Assembly: GCA_026991755.1 (NCBI GenBank)
Contig: JALXAX010000183.1
Coordinates: 1-37,899 of the forward strand
Direction: 5' to 3'
DNA length: 37,899 nucleotides
From: Thiotrichaceae bacterium
GTDB lineage: Bacteria > Pseudomonadota > Gammaproteobacteria > Thiotrichales > Thiotrichaceae
Under the pieces are notes generated by a model. It was given only the letters and a program-made list of their open reading frames with translations, had not been told where the DNA came from and made no database searches. A program made the position numbers and the translations under genes. Positions 7,532 to 15,347 of this stretch are shown here, one piece after another (within the stretch, counting starts at the first letter, position 1; the number at the start of each line of letters is the position of its first letter).

Positions 7532-8722
7532 ATGAATAAGATCATCCCACTACTGCTATTCCTTATACTGGTCGCCTCTCTTGCTTTGGGTTATCAACAA
7601 TATACAGCTAGGAATACAGCCAAGAAAAACGCAACTACTCAAGTCGACTCTGCCACACCCGCAGATATAACAACAGCTCAAGCTAATGAAACAGAAGACG
7701 GCATTGAAACCTTCACCCGTGAAGAAGTAGACCATGCTTTTGGCACCAAGCCCGATATTATCCACTATCCTGCTAAGGCTATTGATACTGAAGAAATCCC
7801 TAGTATTGCCATCAAAGAATCCATTTCCGCTGATGAGCCTTTGCATACTTACCAAATAGCCCCCGATACTTATTTTTTCTACGGTAACATCGCAGAAGTT
7901 GACGAGAATAACCGTGGTTATAACGGTAATGCGGGTTTTATAGTCACGGACGATAGCGTAGTGGTGATTGACTCACTTGGCACCCCTAAGCTGGGTAAGC
8001 GCATGATCGCGACGGTGAAGAAGATTACCGATAAACCAATTAAGTATCTCATCGTTACTCACAATCACCCTGATCATGCCTACGGAGCAATCGCTTTTAG
8101 AGAGCTTGGCGGGGTACAGGTGATAGGCCATGAGGGTACGATGAAATATATTGAATCGGATCGGATTGAGCATTCCGTTTCTTATCGAAAAACCTTTATT
8201 GAGTCCGATATGCAAGGCTTTAAACCTGTTACACCTGATCTCCTTATTGGTGGTGATTTATATTCGAAAACCACTATCAGCACTGGCGGTAAAACTTTTG
8301 ATATTTATAACTCAGGCTCACATCACTCGTATGGTGACTTAGTAATCCATCAAGTGGAAGACAACATCGTCTGGGTTTCGGATTTGGCTTTTCATAACCG
8401 CGTTACCTTTATGGCGGATGGTAGCTCACAACAAGCGATTGATGCACAAAACTGGTTATTAACCACCTTTGCAGGTGTGAAGTTGATGGTACCAGGACAT
8501 GGTAGCGTACAAACTTCGCCCTTCTCGATGGTGACTGATACGCAAGCCTATATTAAGCAGGTTAGAAAGGATGTGACTGATGCCATTAATAACGATATGG
8601 AATTACAGGATGCCGTCGATACTATTGAGTTTACGAAATGGAAATCACTCAATATGTATGGCCTAAACCATAAGAAGAATATTGATTTTGTATATCGAGA
8701 ACTTGAGGAAGAGTTGTTTTAG
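7532..8722 (+). CDS. Secreted or membrane-anchored metallo-beta-lactamase-fold hydrolase
   Basis: A 396-residue protein with an N-terminal hydrophobic signal or anchor (about 4-22), a low-complexity linker, then an MBL domain. Metal ligands are visible: HNHPDH (H177, H179, D181, H182), H264/H265 in SHHSYGD, D284 in WVSDLAFH and H323 in VPGHG. The domain most resembles SoxH-like and related periplasmic MBL proteins. The substrate is unknown. Its 3' end overlaps the convergent GDCCVxC gene by a few bases. An antibiotic-resistance role is not implied. Confidence 0.8.
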   Translation: MNKIIPLLLFLILVASLALGYQQYTARNTAKKNATTQVDSATPADITTAQANETEDGIETFTREEVDHAFGTKPDIIHYPAKAIDTEEIPSIAIKESISADEPLHTYQIAPDTYFFYGNIAEVDENNRGYNGNAGFIVTDDSVVVIDSLGTPKLGKRMIATVKKITDKPIKYLIVTHNHPDHAYGAIAFRELGGVQVIGHEGTMKYIESDRIEHSVSYRKTFIESDMQGFKPVTPDLLIGGDLYSKTTISTGGKTFDIYNSGSHHSYGDLVIHQVEDNIVWVSDLAFHNRVTFMADGSSQQAIDAQNWLLTTFAGVKLMVPGHGSVQTSPFSMVTDTQAYIKQVRKDVTDAINNDMELQDAVDTIEFTKWKSLNMYGLNHKKNIDFVYRELEEELF

Positions 8723-8934
8723 GAACAACAACTTGTACCCTCCTGTATAGGAGGGCACGCCACAGAACCATAGGAACAAAACACACAACAGTCACCCTTC
8801 AAAGGTTTTAAAAGTGTTTTACAGTGTGTGCATTCATAGAACCACTGACAAGCATCCGTTGGCATGGTTTCTGTTGCTTGATGCTTACACTCTGGACAAG
8901 TAATAGTTGACTCTAAAATGACTTTCTTACTCAT
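8719..8934 (-). CDS. GDCCVxC-domain small protein
   Basis: A 71-residue cysteine-rich protein containing CPEC, YECTHC and the family-defining GDCCVFCSYGSVACPPIQ. Related proteins, some with selenocysteine, occur beside mercury and other metal transport genes; here all positions are cysteine. It is the last gene of the merT-merP-barrel unit, preceded by a good ACGGAG Shine-Dalgarno. A role in metal binding or transfer is likely but unproven. Confidence 0.8.
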   Translation of the reverse strand: MSKKVILESTITCPECKHQATETMPTDACQWFYECTHCKTLLKPLKGDCCVFCSYGSVACPPIQEGTSCCS

Positions 8935-8989
8935 TATTTACTCCGTTCGTACATAGGTCTCAATATATACCGTCAGCTTGAAAATTTAA

Positions 8990-9709
8990 TCAGAAATGAA
9001 ACCTCGTACTGACGATATAACTTACTTTATTTTCATTATTAATGTCTTTAGTCACACCACCTTCAACAACCCATTTCTTATAAGTCTGCTGCAAACCCAC
9101 GGTAACTTGATGGGTTATCTCATTATTCTCTTGCCACCTTCCATTTAACTCAATAACACTATTTAATTCCTTGACGATACCCCAATCAGGACGCTCTTTA
9201 GGTAACAAACGATACTGCCATGAAATATCATATCGTCCACTATCAGAACGTGACCCCAAGCCCATTTGATACAACGCATCAATATCTATTTCGTTTCGAT
9301 GCTTATAGTGTGTAAATACAAAACCCGTCTGAACTGCAGAACCTCTTTGGCTCTGTGTTGGAATAACCGCTCCAACCAATAACCCTAATCGATCCGTACC
9401 CGAAGCTCTGTCTTTTTGATACGTTACCTGACGATATAAAGCTGAAATATCACCCACACGTTGACCCCCTGATGAGGATAAACGATAAGGTAAGCTAAAC
9501 AATAAGGCCTTCTTAGCATCTAGCCCATAAGCACCACTACTCACAAAAGAATCTGAGTCCTCATTACTATTTAAAGAAAACCTACCAACCGCCCCCCCTT
9601 TTTCAACAGGCAGGGCAACAAAGGTTTTCAAGCCCATTGCATAAGATAGCGCAGGAAAACACCCCGATAACCATAGAATAACTAACCAGAGAGGCTTACT
9701 TCTTCTCAT
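8990..9709 (-). CDS. Outer-membrane beta-barrel protein of the metal cluster
   Basis: I chose the ATG at 9709 rather than 9775. It gives a signal peptide (MRRSKPLWLVILWLSGCFPALSYA) and overlaps the end of merP by 14 bp, suggesting translational coupling. The body alternates polar and hydrophobic residues and ends in Phe (VSTRFHF), the outer-membrane barrel signature. LSGC also fits a lipobox, so lipid attachment cannot be excluded. It resembles barrel proteins annotated generally as transporters in metal or phenol clusters. I infer a pore or export role, and the exact family is uncertain. Confidence 0.6.
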   Translation of the reverse strand: MRRSKPLWLVILWLSGCFPALSYAMGLKTFVALPVEKGGAVGRFSLNSNEDSDSFVSSGAYGLDAKKALLFSLPYRLSSSGGQRVGDISALYRQVTYQKDRASGTDRLGLLVGAVIPTQSQRGSAVQTGFVFTHYKHRNEIDIDALYQMGLGSRSDSGRYDISWQYRLLPKERPDWGIVKELNSVIELNGRWQENNEITHQVTVGLQQTYKKWVVEGGVTKDINNENKVSYIVSTRFHF

Positions 9710-10055
9710 TTTCGTTGTCACTCTGTTTGTTGTCGCCATCATCGCTTTTTTTATCGGCATCATTACTTTTTTCACTAGTAACGACGGTTACTTTCACAGG
9801 CGTAAAACCTGCATCAAGAATAGCTTGTTTAATCACATCAACCTTTGGCAAGTCTTCATCCATTTCTAAGCGGACTTTTTTTAGCTTTAAACTAACCTCT
9901 ACCTTAGAAACTGATTCCATTTTTGAAAACTTCCGCTCCAAACTATCAACACAAAAGGCACACGTCATACCGTGAACATCAATTTCAATGGTTCTTGCAT
10001 AGCTTGTCTGGATAAGAAGAACAGTAGCGACCAACATTAATAATATTTTTTTCAT
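9696..10055 (-). CDS. merP: MerP-like periplasmic heavy-metal-binding protein
   Basis: A small HMA-fold protein with signal peptide MKKILLMLVATVLLIQTSYA and metal motif GMTCAFC. In mercury systems MerP captures Hg(II) in the periplasm and passes it to MerT. I take the ATG at 10055, preceded by AAGGTG, instead of a TTG 30 bp upstream. Unusually, the HMA domain is followed by about 25 very charged residues rich in Asp, Lys and Asn (from SEKSNDADKK), absent from classical MerP. It lies between merT and the barrel gene. Confidence 0.85.
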   Translation of the reverse strand: MKKILLMLVATVLLIQTSYARTIEIDVHGMTCAFCVDSLERKFSKMESVSKVEVSLKLKKVRLEMDEDLPKVDVIKQAILDAGFTPVKVTVVTSEKSNDADKKSDDGDNKQSDNENEKK

Positions 10056-10092
10056 TTTTTTCACCTTAAGACTGTTGCATGGCAAAGTCTCC

Positions 10093-10485
10093 TTATAAAT
10101 TTAATAGGTTTCTAAGAGGAAGTAATAACGTACTAAAGAAGAAACCTATACACCAAATAACAACACTGATCCAAAAAATATACTTATTCCATCTTTTGCT
10201 CGTTTGGCAATGCTCTGCTAACTGAGGGTCAGCAGGGCAACTTTGATTAGGTCGCCATATCACCCAAGCTAAAAATAGTAATAAGAGTGCTGATAAACTT
10301 AACGTCCACAGCTTATGCTCAGCAAGAAAGGCAAGGCCTGGCACGTTATAATTTAAACTTGCAACCACTGCCCCAAAGCCAAGCGATACTAATAAAATAG
10401 GCAAGGCACAACATAATAAAGTACTACTTGTGACAAAGAGTGTTAGCCACTTTAAATAAGATTTATCTGATTTTACGTTTTCCAT
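10093..10485 (-). CDS. merT: MerT-like inner-membrane metal transporter
   Basis: A 130-residue protein with three hydrophobic segments (about 13-40, 57-78, 104-126). It has the paired cysteines in the first (TLLCCALP) and two more in the cytoplasmic loop (RPNQSCPADPQLAEHC). This matches MerT, which takes Hg(II) from MerP into the cytoplasm. The Shine-Dalgarno GAGGAG precedes the ATG. No merA reductase is in the window, so the fate of imported metal is unclear; another soft metal could be the substrate. Confidence 0.8.
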   Translation of the reverse strand: MENVKSDKSYLKWLTLFVTSSTLLCCALPILLVSLGFGAVVASLNYNVPGLAFLAEHKLWTLSLSALLLLFLAWVIWRPNQSCPADPQLAEHCQTSKRWNKYIFWISVVIWCIGFFFSTLLLPLRNLLNL

Positions 10486-10518
10486 ATATCTCCTCGAATA
10501 ACTACCTGTTATTTTGCT

Positions 10519-10549
10519 AGTATAGAACCTAAAGTAACTATAGGTTCAA
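10519..10549 (-). promoter_or_regulatory. MerR-type promoter/operator with 19-bp spacer
   Basis: On the minus strand, -35 TTGAAC (10549-10544) and -10 TATACT (10524-10519) are separated by exactly 19 bp, the overlong spacer that MerR-family activators untwist. The spacer is covered by a 23-bp dyad, GAACCTATAG-TTA-CTTTAGGTTC (10525-10547). The half-sites (CTATAGT/ACT) look closer to Cd/Pb-type operators than to the classical Hg GTACnnnnnnnnGTAC arrangement. Confidence 0.85.
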
Positions 10550-10561
10550 GCGCTAAATAGT

Positions 10562-10993
10562 ATGAAAGATACACATACCCATTTCACCATAGGTACATTA
10601 GCCAAAAAAGCTAACTGCAAGATAGAAACCATTCATTATTATGAAAAAATAGGCCTGATTCCCAGCCCACCCAGAACAGAGGGAGGACACAGGCTTTATG
10701 CGATGACCGATAGTAAAAGATTGAATTTTATTCGCCGCTGTCGAGAACTCGACTTTTCTATAGAACAGATAGTAGAACTTTTAAAATTTATAGATGAGCC
10801 TGATCATTATTGCGGTGAAATTAAAGCAATGGCAATGATACAAGCCAGAGAAGTGCAAAAAAAGATCGACGACTTGGAACACCTGAAAAAAGCCTTAAAT
10901 GACATGGTTAGTCAGTGTAAAGGGGAAGGATTCTCTATTGATAATTGCCCTATTGTTGATGCTCTTTATGTTGAACCTGAAGAATTTGGTTAA
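10562..10993 (+). CDS. merR: MerR-family metal-responsive regulator
   Basis: A 143-residue activator/repressor with an N-terminal winged HTH (IGTLAKKANC, GLIPSPPRTEGGHRLY), a long dimerisation helix and three ligand cysteines C84, C119 and C129. Their spacings of 35 and 10 are near those of mercury MerR (35 and 9). The usual RYYE of the HTH wing reads HYYE here. It is divergent from merT across the 19-bp-spacer promoter. Hg(II) is the simplest inducer given merT/merP, but Cd/Pb-type sensing is possible from the operator. Confidence 0.85.
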   Translation: MKDTHTHFTIGTLAKKANCKIETIHYYEKIGLIPSPPRTEGGHRLYAMTDSKRLNFIRRCRELDFSIEQIVELLKFIDEPDHYCGEIKAMAMIQAREVQKKIDDLEHLKKALNDMVSQCKGEGFSIDNCPIVDALYVEPEEFG

Positions 10994-11010
10994 ACCTATT
11001 CCAGAAGAGT

Positions 11011-11030
11011 CCCCCTCTTTTGCAAAGGGG
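11011..11030. repeat. Short G/C-run hairpin, family F-like
   Basis: CCCC-TC-TTT-TGC-AAA-GGGG forms a small hairpin 18 bp after the merR stop. It resembles the CCCCCTTT/AAAGGGGG stems of family F but lacks the CCCCCTCAATCC portion. A weak terminator role for merR is possible. There is no clear T-run. Confidence 0.4.
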
Positions 11031-11137
11031 CAAACGGCTCGAAGCTACTGAACTTAGAGCCACGACATACTTACCGAACAAAACAAAGTTATATCAACCA
11101 GGTACATTAGATTAATTGACATTTTTTAGCATGAACA

Positions 11138-11446
11138 TTAACCGTTTTTACTCATTCTTTTTTTAATCCAGCTTGACCTTTTCCTCATTGGCAGCACAGC
11201 AACTACATATGCTGTTTGCTCCTTAACTTCGTAATAAATTGAATACGGAAACCTCTTTGCAGTCATTCGGAAGTATCCATATTCCTTAATGTGGACACCT
11301 GCATAAATAATCAAAGACTCTATATCAGATACAAGGGAATCCCAAAAATATTCACCGATGCCTTGTTCTTGATTCTTATAGAAATATCTTCCATCTTCGA
11401 GATCCATCTCTGCTTCTGTGAGTATTTGAATATGTTTAATATTCAT
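11138..11446 (-). CDS. ParE/RelE-type toxin
   Basis: A 102-residue toxin with the compact RelE/ParE fold pattern: AEMDLEDGRYFYKNQEQGIGEYFWDSLVSDIESL (two helices), then RMTAKRFPYSIYYEVKEQTAYVVAVLPMRKRSSW (beta-strands with conserved FPYSIYYEV). Members poison gyrase or cleave mRNA, and the target is not readable here. The start overlaps the antitoxin stop by one base (TAATG), the typical antitoxin-first arrangement. Confidence 0.85.
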   Translation of the reverse strand: MNIKHIQILTEAEMDLEDGRYFYKNQEQGIGEYFWDSLVSDIESLIIYAGVHIKEYGYFRMTAKRFPYSIYYEVKEQTAYVVAVLPMRKRSSWIKKRMSKNG

Positions 11447-11649
11447 TATCTATGTTTTGACTTTAGTTCTTTGATTGATATGAACTCTGCCTTACCACTT
11501 TCTATTTTTTTTCTTCTGTCAGCAAGTTCTACTTTATGCCATTCTGGAGATTCTACTTCAGAAGGATCACTAGTTAGTGAGTCCCATATAGCTTCCATAG
11601 TCTGTAGACGTTCAGCCATAGTCATTTGTGATATTTCAGCGATAGTCAT
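11446..11649 (-). CDS. Addiction-module antitoxin (TIGR02574-like)
   Basis: A 67-residue protein with MTMAERLQTMEAIWDSL, then a charged ESPEWHKVELADRRKKIESGKAEFISIKEL, as in putative addiction-module components paired with ParE-like toxins. The C-terminal half would wrap the toxin. AAAGGA precedes the ATG. No obvious operator palindrome is visible upstream. Confidence 0.85.
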   Translation of the reverse strand: MTIAEISQMTMAERLQTMEAIWDSLTSDPSEVESPEWHKVELADRRKKIESGKAEFISIKELKSKHR

Positions 11650-11751
11650 TGTATTGTCCTTTAATAATTAGGAGCATTTTAACAGAAACCACTATGAATA
11701 CTCTCTTATTGCGACCCTGTGTATAATTTCAACACAATACTTTCTTGAGCT

Positions 11752-11792
11752 ACTCAAACAACCACCTGTTACTCACGGGTGGTTGTTTGAGT
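11752..11792. repeat. Perfect 15-bp inverted repeat
   Basis: ACTCAAACAACCACC (11752-11766) pairs perfectly with GGTGGTTGTTTGAGT (11778-11792) across an 11-base loop. It lies just downstream, on the minus strand, of the original stop of the element-interrupted gene (11799-11801) and upstream of the antitoxin gene. Neither strand has a T-run, so an intrinsic terminator is doubtful. Confidence 0.7.
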
Positions 11793-11958
11793 ATGATGTT
11801 ATAATCTAAAAGTTTGGTTCTTAGTTATTTCTGTTAATAGTTTTTCATAATCAATACTGCTAGTGACATTTATAGCTGTATTGTTCATTACTAAATCTCC
11901 AAGACCTATATTATGTCTGTCTATAAAGTTAATTGGTTCATCTTTACTATTGAATGAT

Positions 11959-12194
11959 CCTAAAATCCTCAGTTAGACAGCCTATAGAGTGATTTTCTTC
12001 GGCTGAATGGCGTAGTAAAAAAAGGAATTAATGGTTGATCCTTAATGAGTTTTTTTACATAGTCAGTCAGTCGAAGAGGGTTACTCTATAGGCTGTAGCG
12101 CCTTCACTCTATAAGTGAAGATAGATAAAGCTGCTTACTTTATTACTATCAGTAGTTTATTTAATACTGGAAGCGGTTAACTGAGGAATTTAGG
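11959..12194. repeat. Miniature inverted-repeat element, family A copy 2
   Basis: 236 bp with termini CCTAAAATCCTCAGTTA / TAACTGAGGAATTTAGG and a perfect 5-bp duplication ATGAT (11954-11958, 12195-12199). It splits codons of the 140-residue gene after KAS. Internally it holds a near-palindrome of two 30-bp arms (TATAGAGTGATT / GGTTACTCTATA type) and a central A-run/T-run hairpin. No ORF of note. Confidence 0.92.
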
Positions 12195-12439
12195 ATGATG
12201 CTTTCCAAATCCAGTTTACATCAACCCAATGCTCTATATCATTTATATAATCGGGGTTATCATGTGACTCAATTGCACAACCAATAGCTATAACTCTATT
12301 TTTGTTATGATATAAAAGTACTAAGTCTCCCTCCTTTATGGGGTCAACTTTATGTAGCTTGCCCCAAAATGCAGCAGCTTTATTTTGCCGAAGCATATAT
12401 TTGTATCCATTAGGATTTCCGTTTTCCTCTTTAGTATTA

Positions 12440-12600
12440 CCTGAATCCGTGACTTCAATGCGGATAATAGGGGATAATAGATTGGTTTAGCACGGGATTT
12501 TAAAAAATCTTAGCTTCACCCTTCGTTAAGCGGGTATTTTTTAAACCCGTGATGAATCAATATCTTATTCCCTATGCCGTAGTGAAGTCACGGATTCAGG
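12440..12600. repeat. Miniature inverted-repeat element, family B copy 2
   Basis: 161 bp, nearly identical to copy 1 at 1373-1534, with the same 17-bp terminal inverted repeats and a perfect 5-bp duplication TATTA (12435-12439, 12601-12605). It interrupts the 140-residue gene near codon 9. Confidence 0.92.
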
Positions 12601-12835
12601 TATTAGTATTTACTATCCAAACTTTCATTTTACACCCCTAAATATGTTTAAAAAACCTTCATAAAATATGATTATTGCATGCAATTAGTACCATTTATTC
12701 TTGAAATGTTCAAATATCTACCAAATAAAAGTAAATTAAGTTTGTTCACATTTGGACAGCTAACGCCCAGTTGGGTGGGGAAATTTAGAAAGTATGAAAT
12801 TAATATCGAAGTATCATTATATTACTCACCTTGTT

Positions 12836-12873
12836 AAATCCCCCTCAATCCCCCTTTAAAAAGGGGGAAGCCA
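12836..12873. repeat. Family F C-run/G-run repeat
   Basis: AAATCCCCCTCAATCCCCC followed by a TTTAAAAAGGGGG closing arm, 40 bp downstream of rhlE in its direction. The family recurs at 19421, 22669 and 24558. The surrounding stretch 12629-12914 contains no gene. The hairpin may end rhlE transcription. Confidence 0.65.
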
Positions 12874-12914
12874 GGCATCATTACTTGAATGTCTTTTTAT
12901 AACCCTACTGCAAC

Positions 12915-14144
12915 TCAACTGCGTTTTTTAGATTTAATCTTAGTTTGCGTTGCCTTGTTCTTACGAGCAGGTCGCTTTTGCTCGGCTACTTGCCGAATTA
13001 ACGTATCACGGTGTGATGACTGAAAACCTTCACGTTTTACCCGCGTAATCTTCTGACCAATCAAGCGCTGGATGCTGCCTAAAGTACGCTCTTCCTCACG
13101 GCTGACAAAAGAAATTGCGTGGCCTTGGCTGCCTGCACGTCCTGTTCTGCCTATGCGATGCACGTAGTCTTCTGCCAAAAAGGGCAAGTTGAAGTTGACA
13201 ACATAATCCAAGCCTTCAATATCCAGGCCTCGCGCAGCGACTTCTGTGGCTATCAGCACCTGCACTTTGCCTGATTTAAACTCTTTTAATGCACGGCGGC
13301 GTGCGTTTTGTCGCATATCCCCATGACAAGTCGCAACGGGGTAGCCCTTCAGCTTAGCTTTCAGTTGATCCGCTTGCTTCTTGGTACTAGTAAATACCAG
13401 TACTTGAAACCAGTTATTTTCTTCTAGCAACTCCAGGAACAAATCAACTTTTTGGTCTTCGTTGACGGCATACAGCACATGCTCCACTGTTTCAGCCGTC
13501 ACCTGATCTTTTGAGACGCGAATTTCTTGATGATTTCTCAATAACTTCTTAGCCAAGTCATTAACTGCACCCGACGAGGTCGCCGAAAACAATAAGGTCT
13601 GATGCTTTTTGGTGACACCTTCAAGCAGGGTTTGAACATCGGTAATAAAGCCCATATCGAGCATGCGATCAGCCTCATCCATCACCACACATTCAACAGG
13701 TGCAAGGTCTACGTTGCACAAGGTAAGGTGCTCTAGTAAACGCCCGGGTGTAGCGATCAGCACATCAACACCCTGCTTTAGCTTCTGCTCTTGCCCCCCC
13801 ATTTTAGCGCCACCATAAACAGCTGCAATCGACAACGGCAAAAACTGTGCATACTCACCAATCGTACTAGCCAGTTGCTCTGCCAGCTCTCGCGTAGGTG
13901 TTAGGATTAGTGCGCGTGGCCCTGATCCATCGGTTTCATCACGAGGGTTATTCATCAATTGTTGTAAAACAGGAATCGCAAAAGCGGCTGTTTTTCCCGT
14001 TCCCGTTTGCGCTATTGCCAACAAGTCTTTACCACGACGTGCAGGGATAATCGCCTGCTCCTGAATCGGAGTCATCTCACGGTAGCCACACCGACCTATC
14101 GCCTTTTGCAGGTCGGGGGTTAAATCTAGTGATGAGAAAATCAT
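12915..14144 (-). CDS. rhlE: DEAD-box RNA helicase, RhlE type
   Basis: An ATP-dependent RNA helicase. Motifs in order: Q motif region GYREMTPIQEQAI, motif I AQTGTGKT (45-52), Ia PTRELAEQ, Ib TPGRL, II DEAD (156-159), III SAT, then FTSTKKQAD, TEVAARGLDIEGLDYVVNFN and VI HRIGRTGRAG. The basic C-terminal tail (KNKATQTKIKSKKRS) is typical of RhlE-like proteins. At 409 residues it is complete. Likely role: RNA remodelling in ribosome assembly or decay. It is transcribed alone. Confidence 0.92.
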   Translation of the reverse strand: MIFSSLDLTPDLQKAIGRCGYREMTPIQEQAIIPARRGKDLLAIAQTGTGKTAAFAIPVLQQLMNNPRDETDGSGPRALILTPTRELAEQLASTIGEYAQFLPLSIAAVYGGAKMGGQEQKLKQGVDVLIATPGRLLEHLTLCNVDLAPVECVVMDEADRMLDMGFITDVQTLLEGVTKKHQTLLFSATSSGAVNDLAKKLLRNHQEIRVSKDQVTAETVEHVLYAVNEDQKVDLFLELLEENNWFQVLVFTSTKKQADQLKAKLKGYPVATCHGDMRQNARRRALKEFKSGKVQVLIATEVAARGLDIEGLDYVVNFNLPFLAEDYVHRIGRTGRAGSQGHAISFVSREEERTLGSIQRLIGQKITRVKREGFQSSHRDTLIRQVAEQKRPARKNKATQTKIKSKKRS

Positions 14145-14441
14145 GGGGAATCCTTAAAGCTTAGCTACAGCGACAAAAGTGCTACGGCAATAAGCCACAG
14201 CAATAAAACAAGTCTTGAAGTATATAGGATTTTTCAACCGACTCTAAGAAGCATAACCAAGCTCAACGTTAAGGCTCAGAAATGCTGAAGCTAGTTACTC
14301 GTGTTCTACAATAGGGCATTTTCTGCATATCATAGTGCGCAATCACCGTATAACTAGGATGCCCATCATTAGAATATAACTAAGGCAATAATCTTATACA
14401 TATAATCAATGTCTTACGCACCACCACTTCATATTAATTAT
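14145..14441. other. Intergenic regulatory region between rhlE and the nitrite channel
   Basis: About 300 bp between two divergent genes, AT-rich toward the right. I see no gene. An enhancer-type site for a sigma-54 activator would be expected here. The best candidate is a weak TGCATATCATAGTGCGCA dyad (about 14325-14342), one base longer than the NtrC consensus and not convincing. Confidence 0.4.
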
Positions 14442-14457
14442 TGGCACGATATTTGCT
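14442..14457 (+). promoter_or_regulatory. Sigma-54 (-24/-12) promoter of the nitrite-channel gene
   Basis: TGGCACG-ATAT-TTGCT matches the RpoN consensus TGGCACG-N4-TTGCW at every specified position, with GG (14443-14444) and GC (14455-14456) correctly spaced. Transcription would begin near 14468, leaving a leader of about 40 bases to the ATG at 14509. It implies control by a sigma-54 activator, most plausibly NtrC-type nitrogen control given the downstream genes. Confidence 0.85.
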
Positions 14458-14508
14458 TATTGAAAACCGTTATTAACCTTCTATTCATTTCTAACGGAGA
14501 AAAGCACG

Positions 14509-15318
14509 ATGTCCTATTTGGAACCGACAGAATTTGTTACAAAAATGGTCGATGCAGGTGAATCTAAAGTCTACATGTCCACCAAAGATACGTTAATTCG
14601 TGCCTTTATGGCGGGTGCCATTTTATCACTAGCGGCTATTTTTGCGATTACCGTTGCCGTCAAAACAGGTTCACCTTTGACAGGAGCGATACTTTTCCCC
14701 GTTGGTTTCATTATGCTTTATCTAATGAAGTTCGACTTACTGACAGGTGTTTTTACCCTCGTGCCGCTAGCACTGTTGGATAAGCGACCTGGCGTTACCT
14801 TCAATCAGGTATTGCGCAACTGGGGACTTGTCTTTCTGGGTAACTTCGCAGGTGCTTTAACCGTTGCCTTTATGATGTCTTTTATACTGACTTATGGCTA
14901 TTCAACGGATGGCGGTGTTATCGCAGAAAAGGTGGGACATATCGGTGAATCCAGAACATTAGGCTACAAAGAGCACGGCTTTTCTGGCTGGGTTACTATC
15001 TTCATTCGTGGCATGTTGTGCAACTGGATGGTATCCATGGGCGTAGTGGGTGCAATGATTTCAACATCAGCAACAGGCAAAATGATGGCTATGTGGATGC
15101 CGATTATGCTGTTCTTCTTCATGGGTTTTGAGCATTCAATCGTCAATATGTTTTTGTTCCCTTTCTCAATGATTATGGGTGGCAACTTCACTATAACTGA
15201 CTATTTTATCTGGAATGAAATACCTACAGCCCTTGGGAATATGGTAGGTGGATTTGCACTAGTAGGCTTACCGCTTTACTACACTCATGTTAAAACCAGT
15301 GTAGAGAGAAAACTATAA
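14509..15318 (+). CDS. Formate/nitrite transporter (FNT) family channel
   Basis: A 269-residue FocA/NirC-type pentameric channel with six hydrophobic segments. Seen: MAGAILSLAAIFAITVAV (TM1), the broken TM2 region with LFPVGFIMLYLMKFDLLTG, RNWGLVFLGNFAGAL, GMLCNWMV, and the gating/proton-relay histidine in MGFEHSIVNMF. FNT proteins move formate, nitrite or hydrosulfide. I favour nitrite because of the sigma-54 promoter and the following PP2C-kinase gene, a gene type found in nitrate-assimilation loci of Pseudomonas. Hydrosulfide cannot be excluded. ACGGAGAA precedes the ATG. Confidence 0.85.
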   Translation: MSYLEPTEFVTKMVDAGESKVYMSTKDTLIRAFMAGAILSLAAIFAITVAVKTGSPLTGAILFPVGFIMLYLMKFDLLTGVFTLVPLALLDKRPGVTFNQVLRNWGLVFLGNFAGALTVAFMMSFILTYGYSTDGGVIAEKVGHIGESRTLGYKEHGFSGWVTIFIRGMLCNWMVSMGVVGAMISTSATGKMMAMWMPIMLFFFMGFEHSIVNMFLFPFSMIMGGNFTITDYFIWNEIPTALGNMVGGFALVGLPLYYTHVKTSVERKL

Positions 15319-15347
15319 CCCTCTACAACCTCATTGACCTAAAACAT

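Larger units (their letters stand above)
11799..12628 (-). pseudogene. Gene of EVE/PUA-like appearance broken by two miniature elements
   Basis: Start ATG at 12628-12626 (preceded by AGGGGTG), stop at 11801-11799. Removing family-B copy 2 and family-A copy 2, each with one 5-bp duplication, leaves 423 bp with no stop: a 140-residue protein. It begins MKVWIVNTNTKEENG, continues GDLVLLYHNKNRVIAIG and EHWVDVNWIWKAS, and ends KNQTFRL. The GDLVLLYH...VIAIG pattern recalls EVE/PUA-like nucleic-acid-binding folds, which I offer only as an inference. In its present state at most a fragment from an internal ATG (12396) ending in the family-A element could be made. Confidence 0.85.

Noticed and set aside
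7532-8722. Metallo-beta-lactamase as antibiotic resistance gene
   Set aside because: The fold covers many hydrolases; sequence features do not match clinical class B enzymes specifically.
11752-11792. 15-bp perfect stem as an intrinsic terminator
   Set aside because: No T-run follows on either strand.
14325-14342. TGC...GCA dyad as an NtrC enhancer
   Set aside because: One base longer than the consensus and poorly matched in the half-sites.
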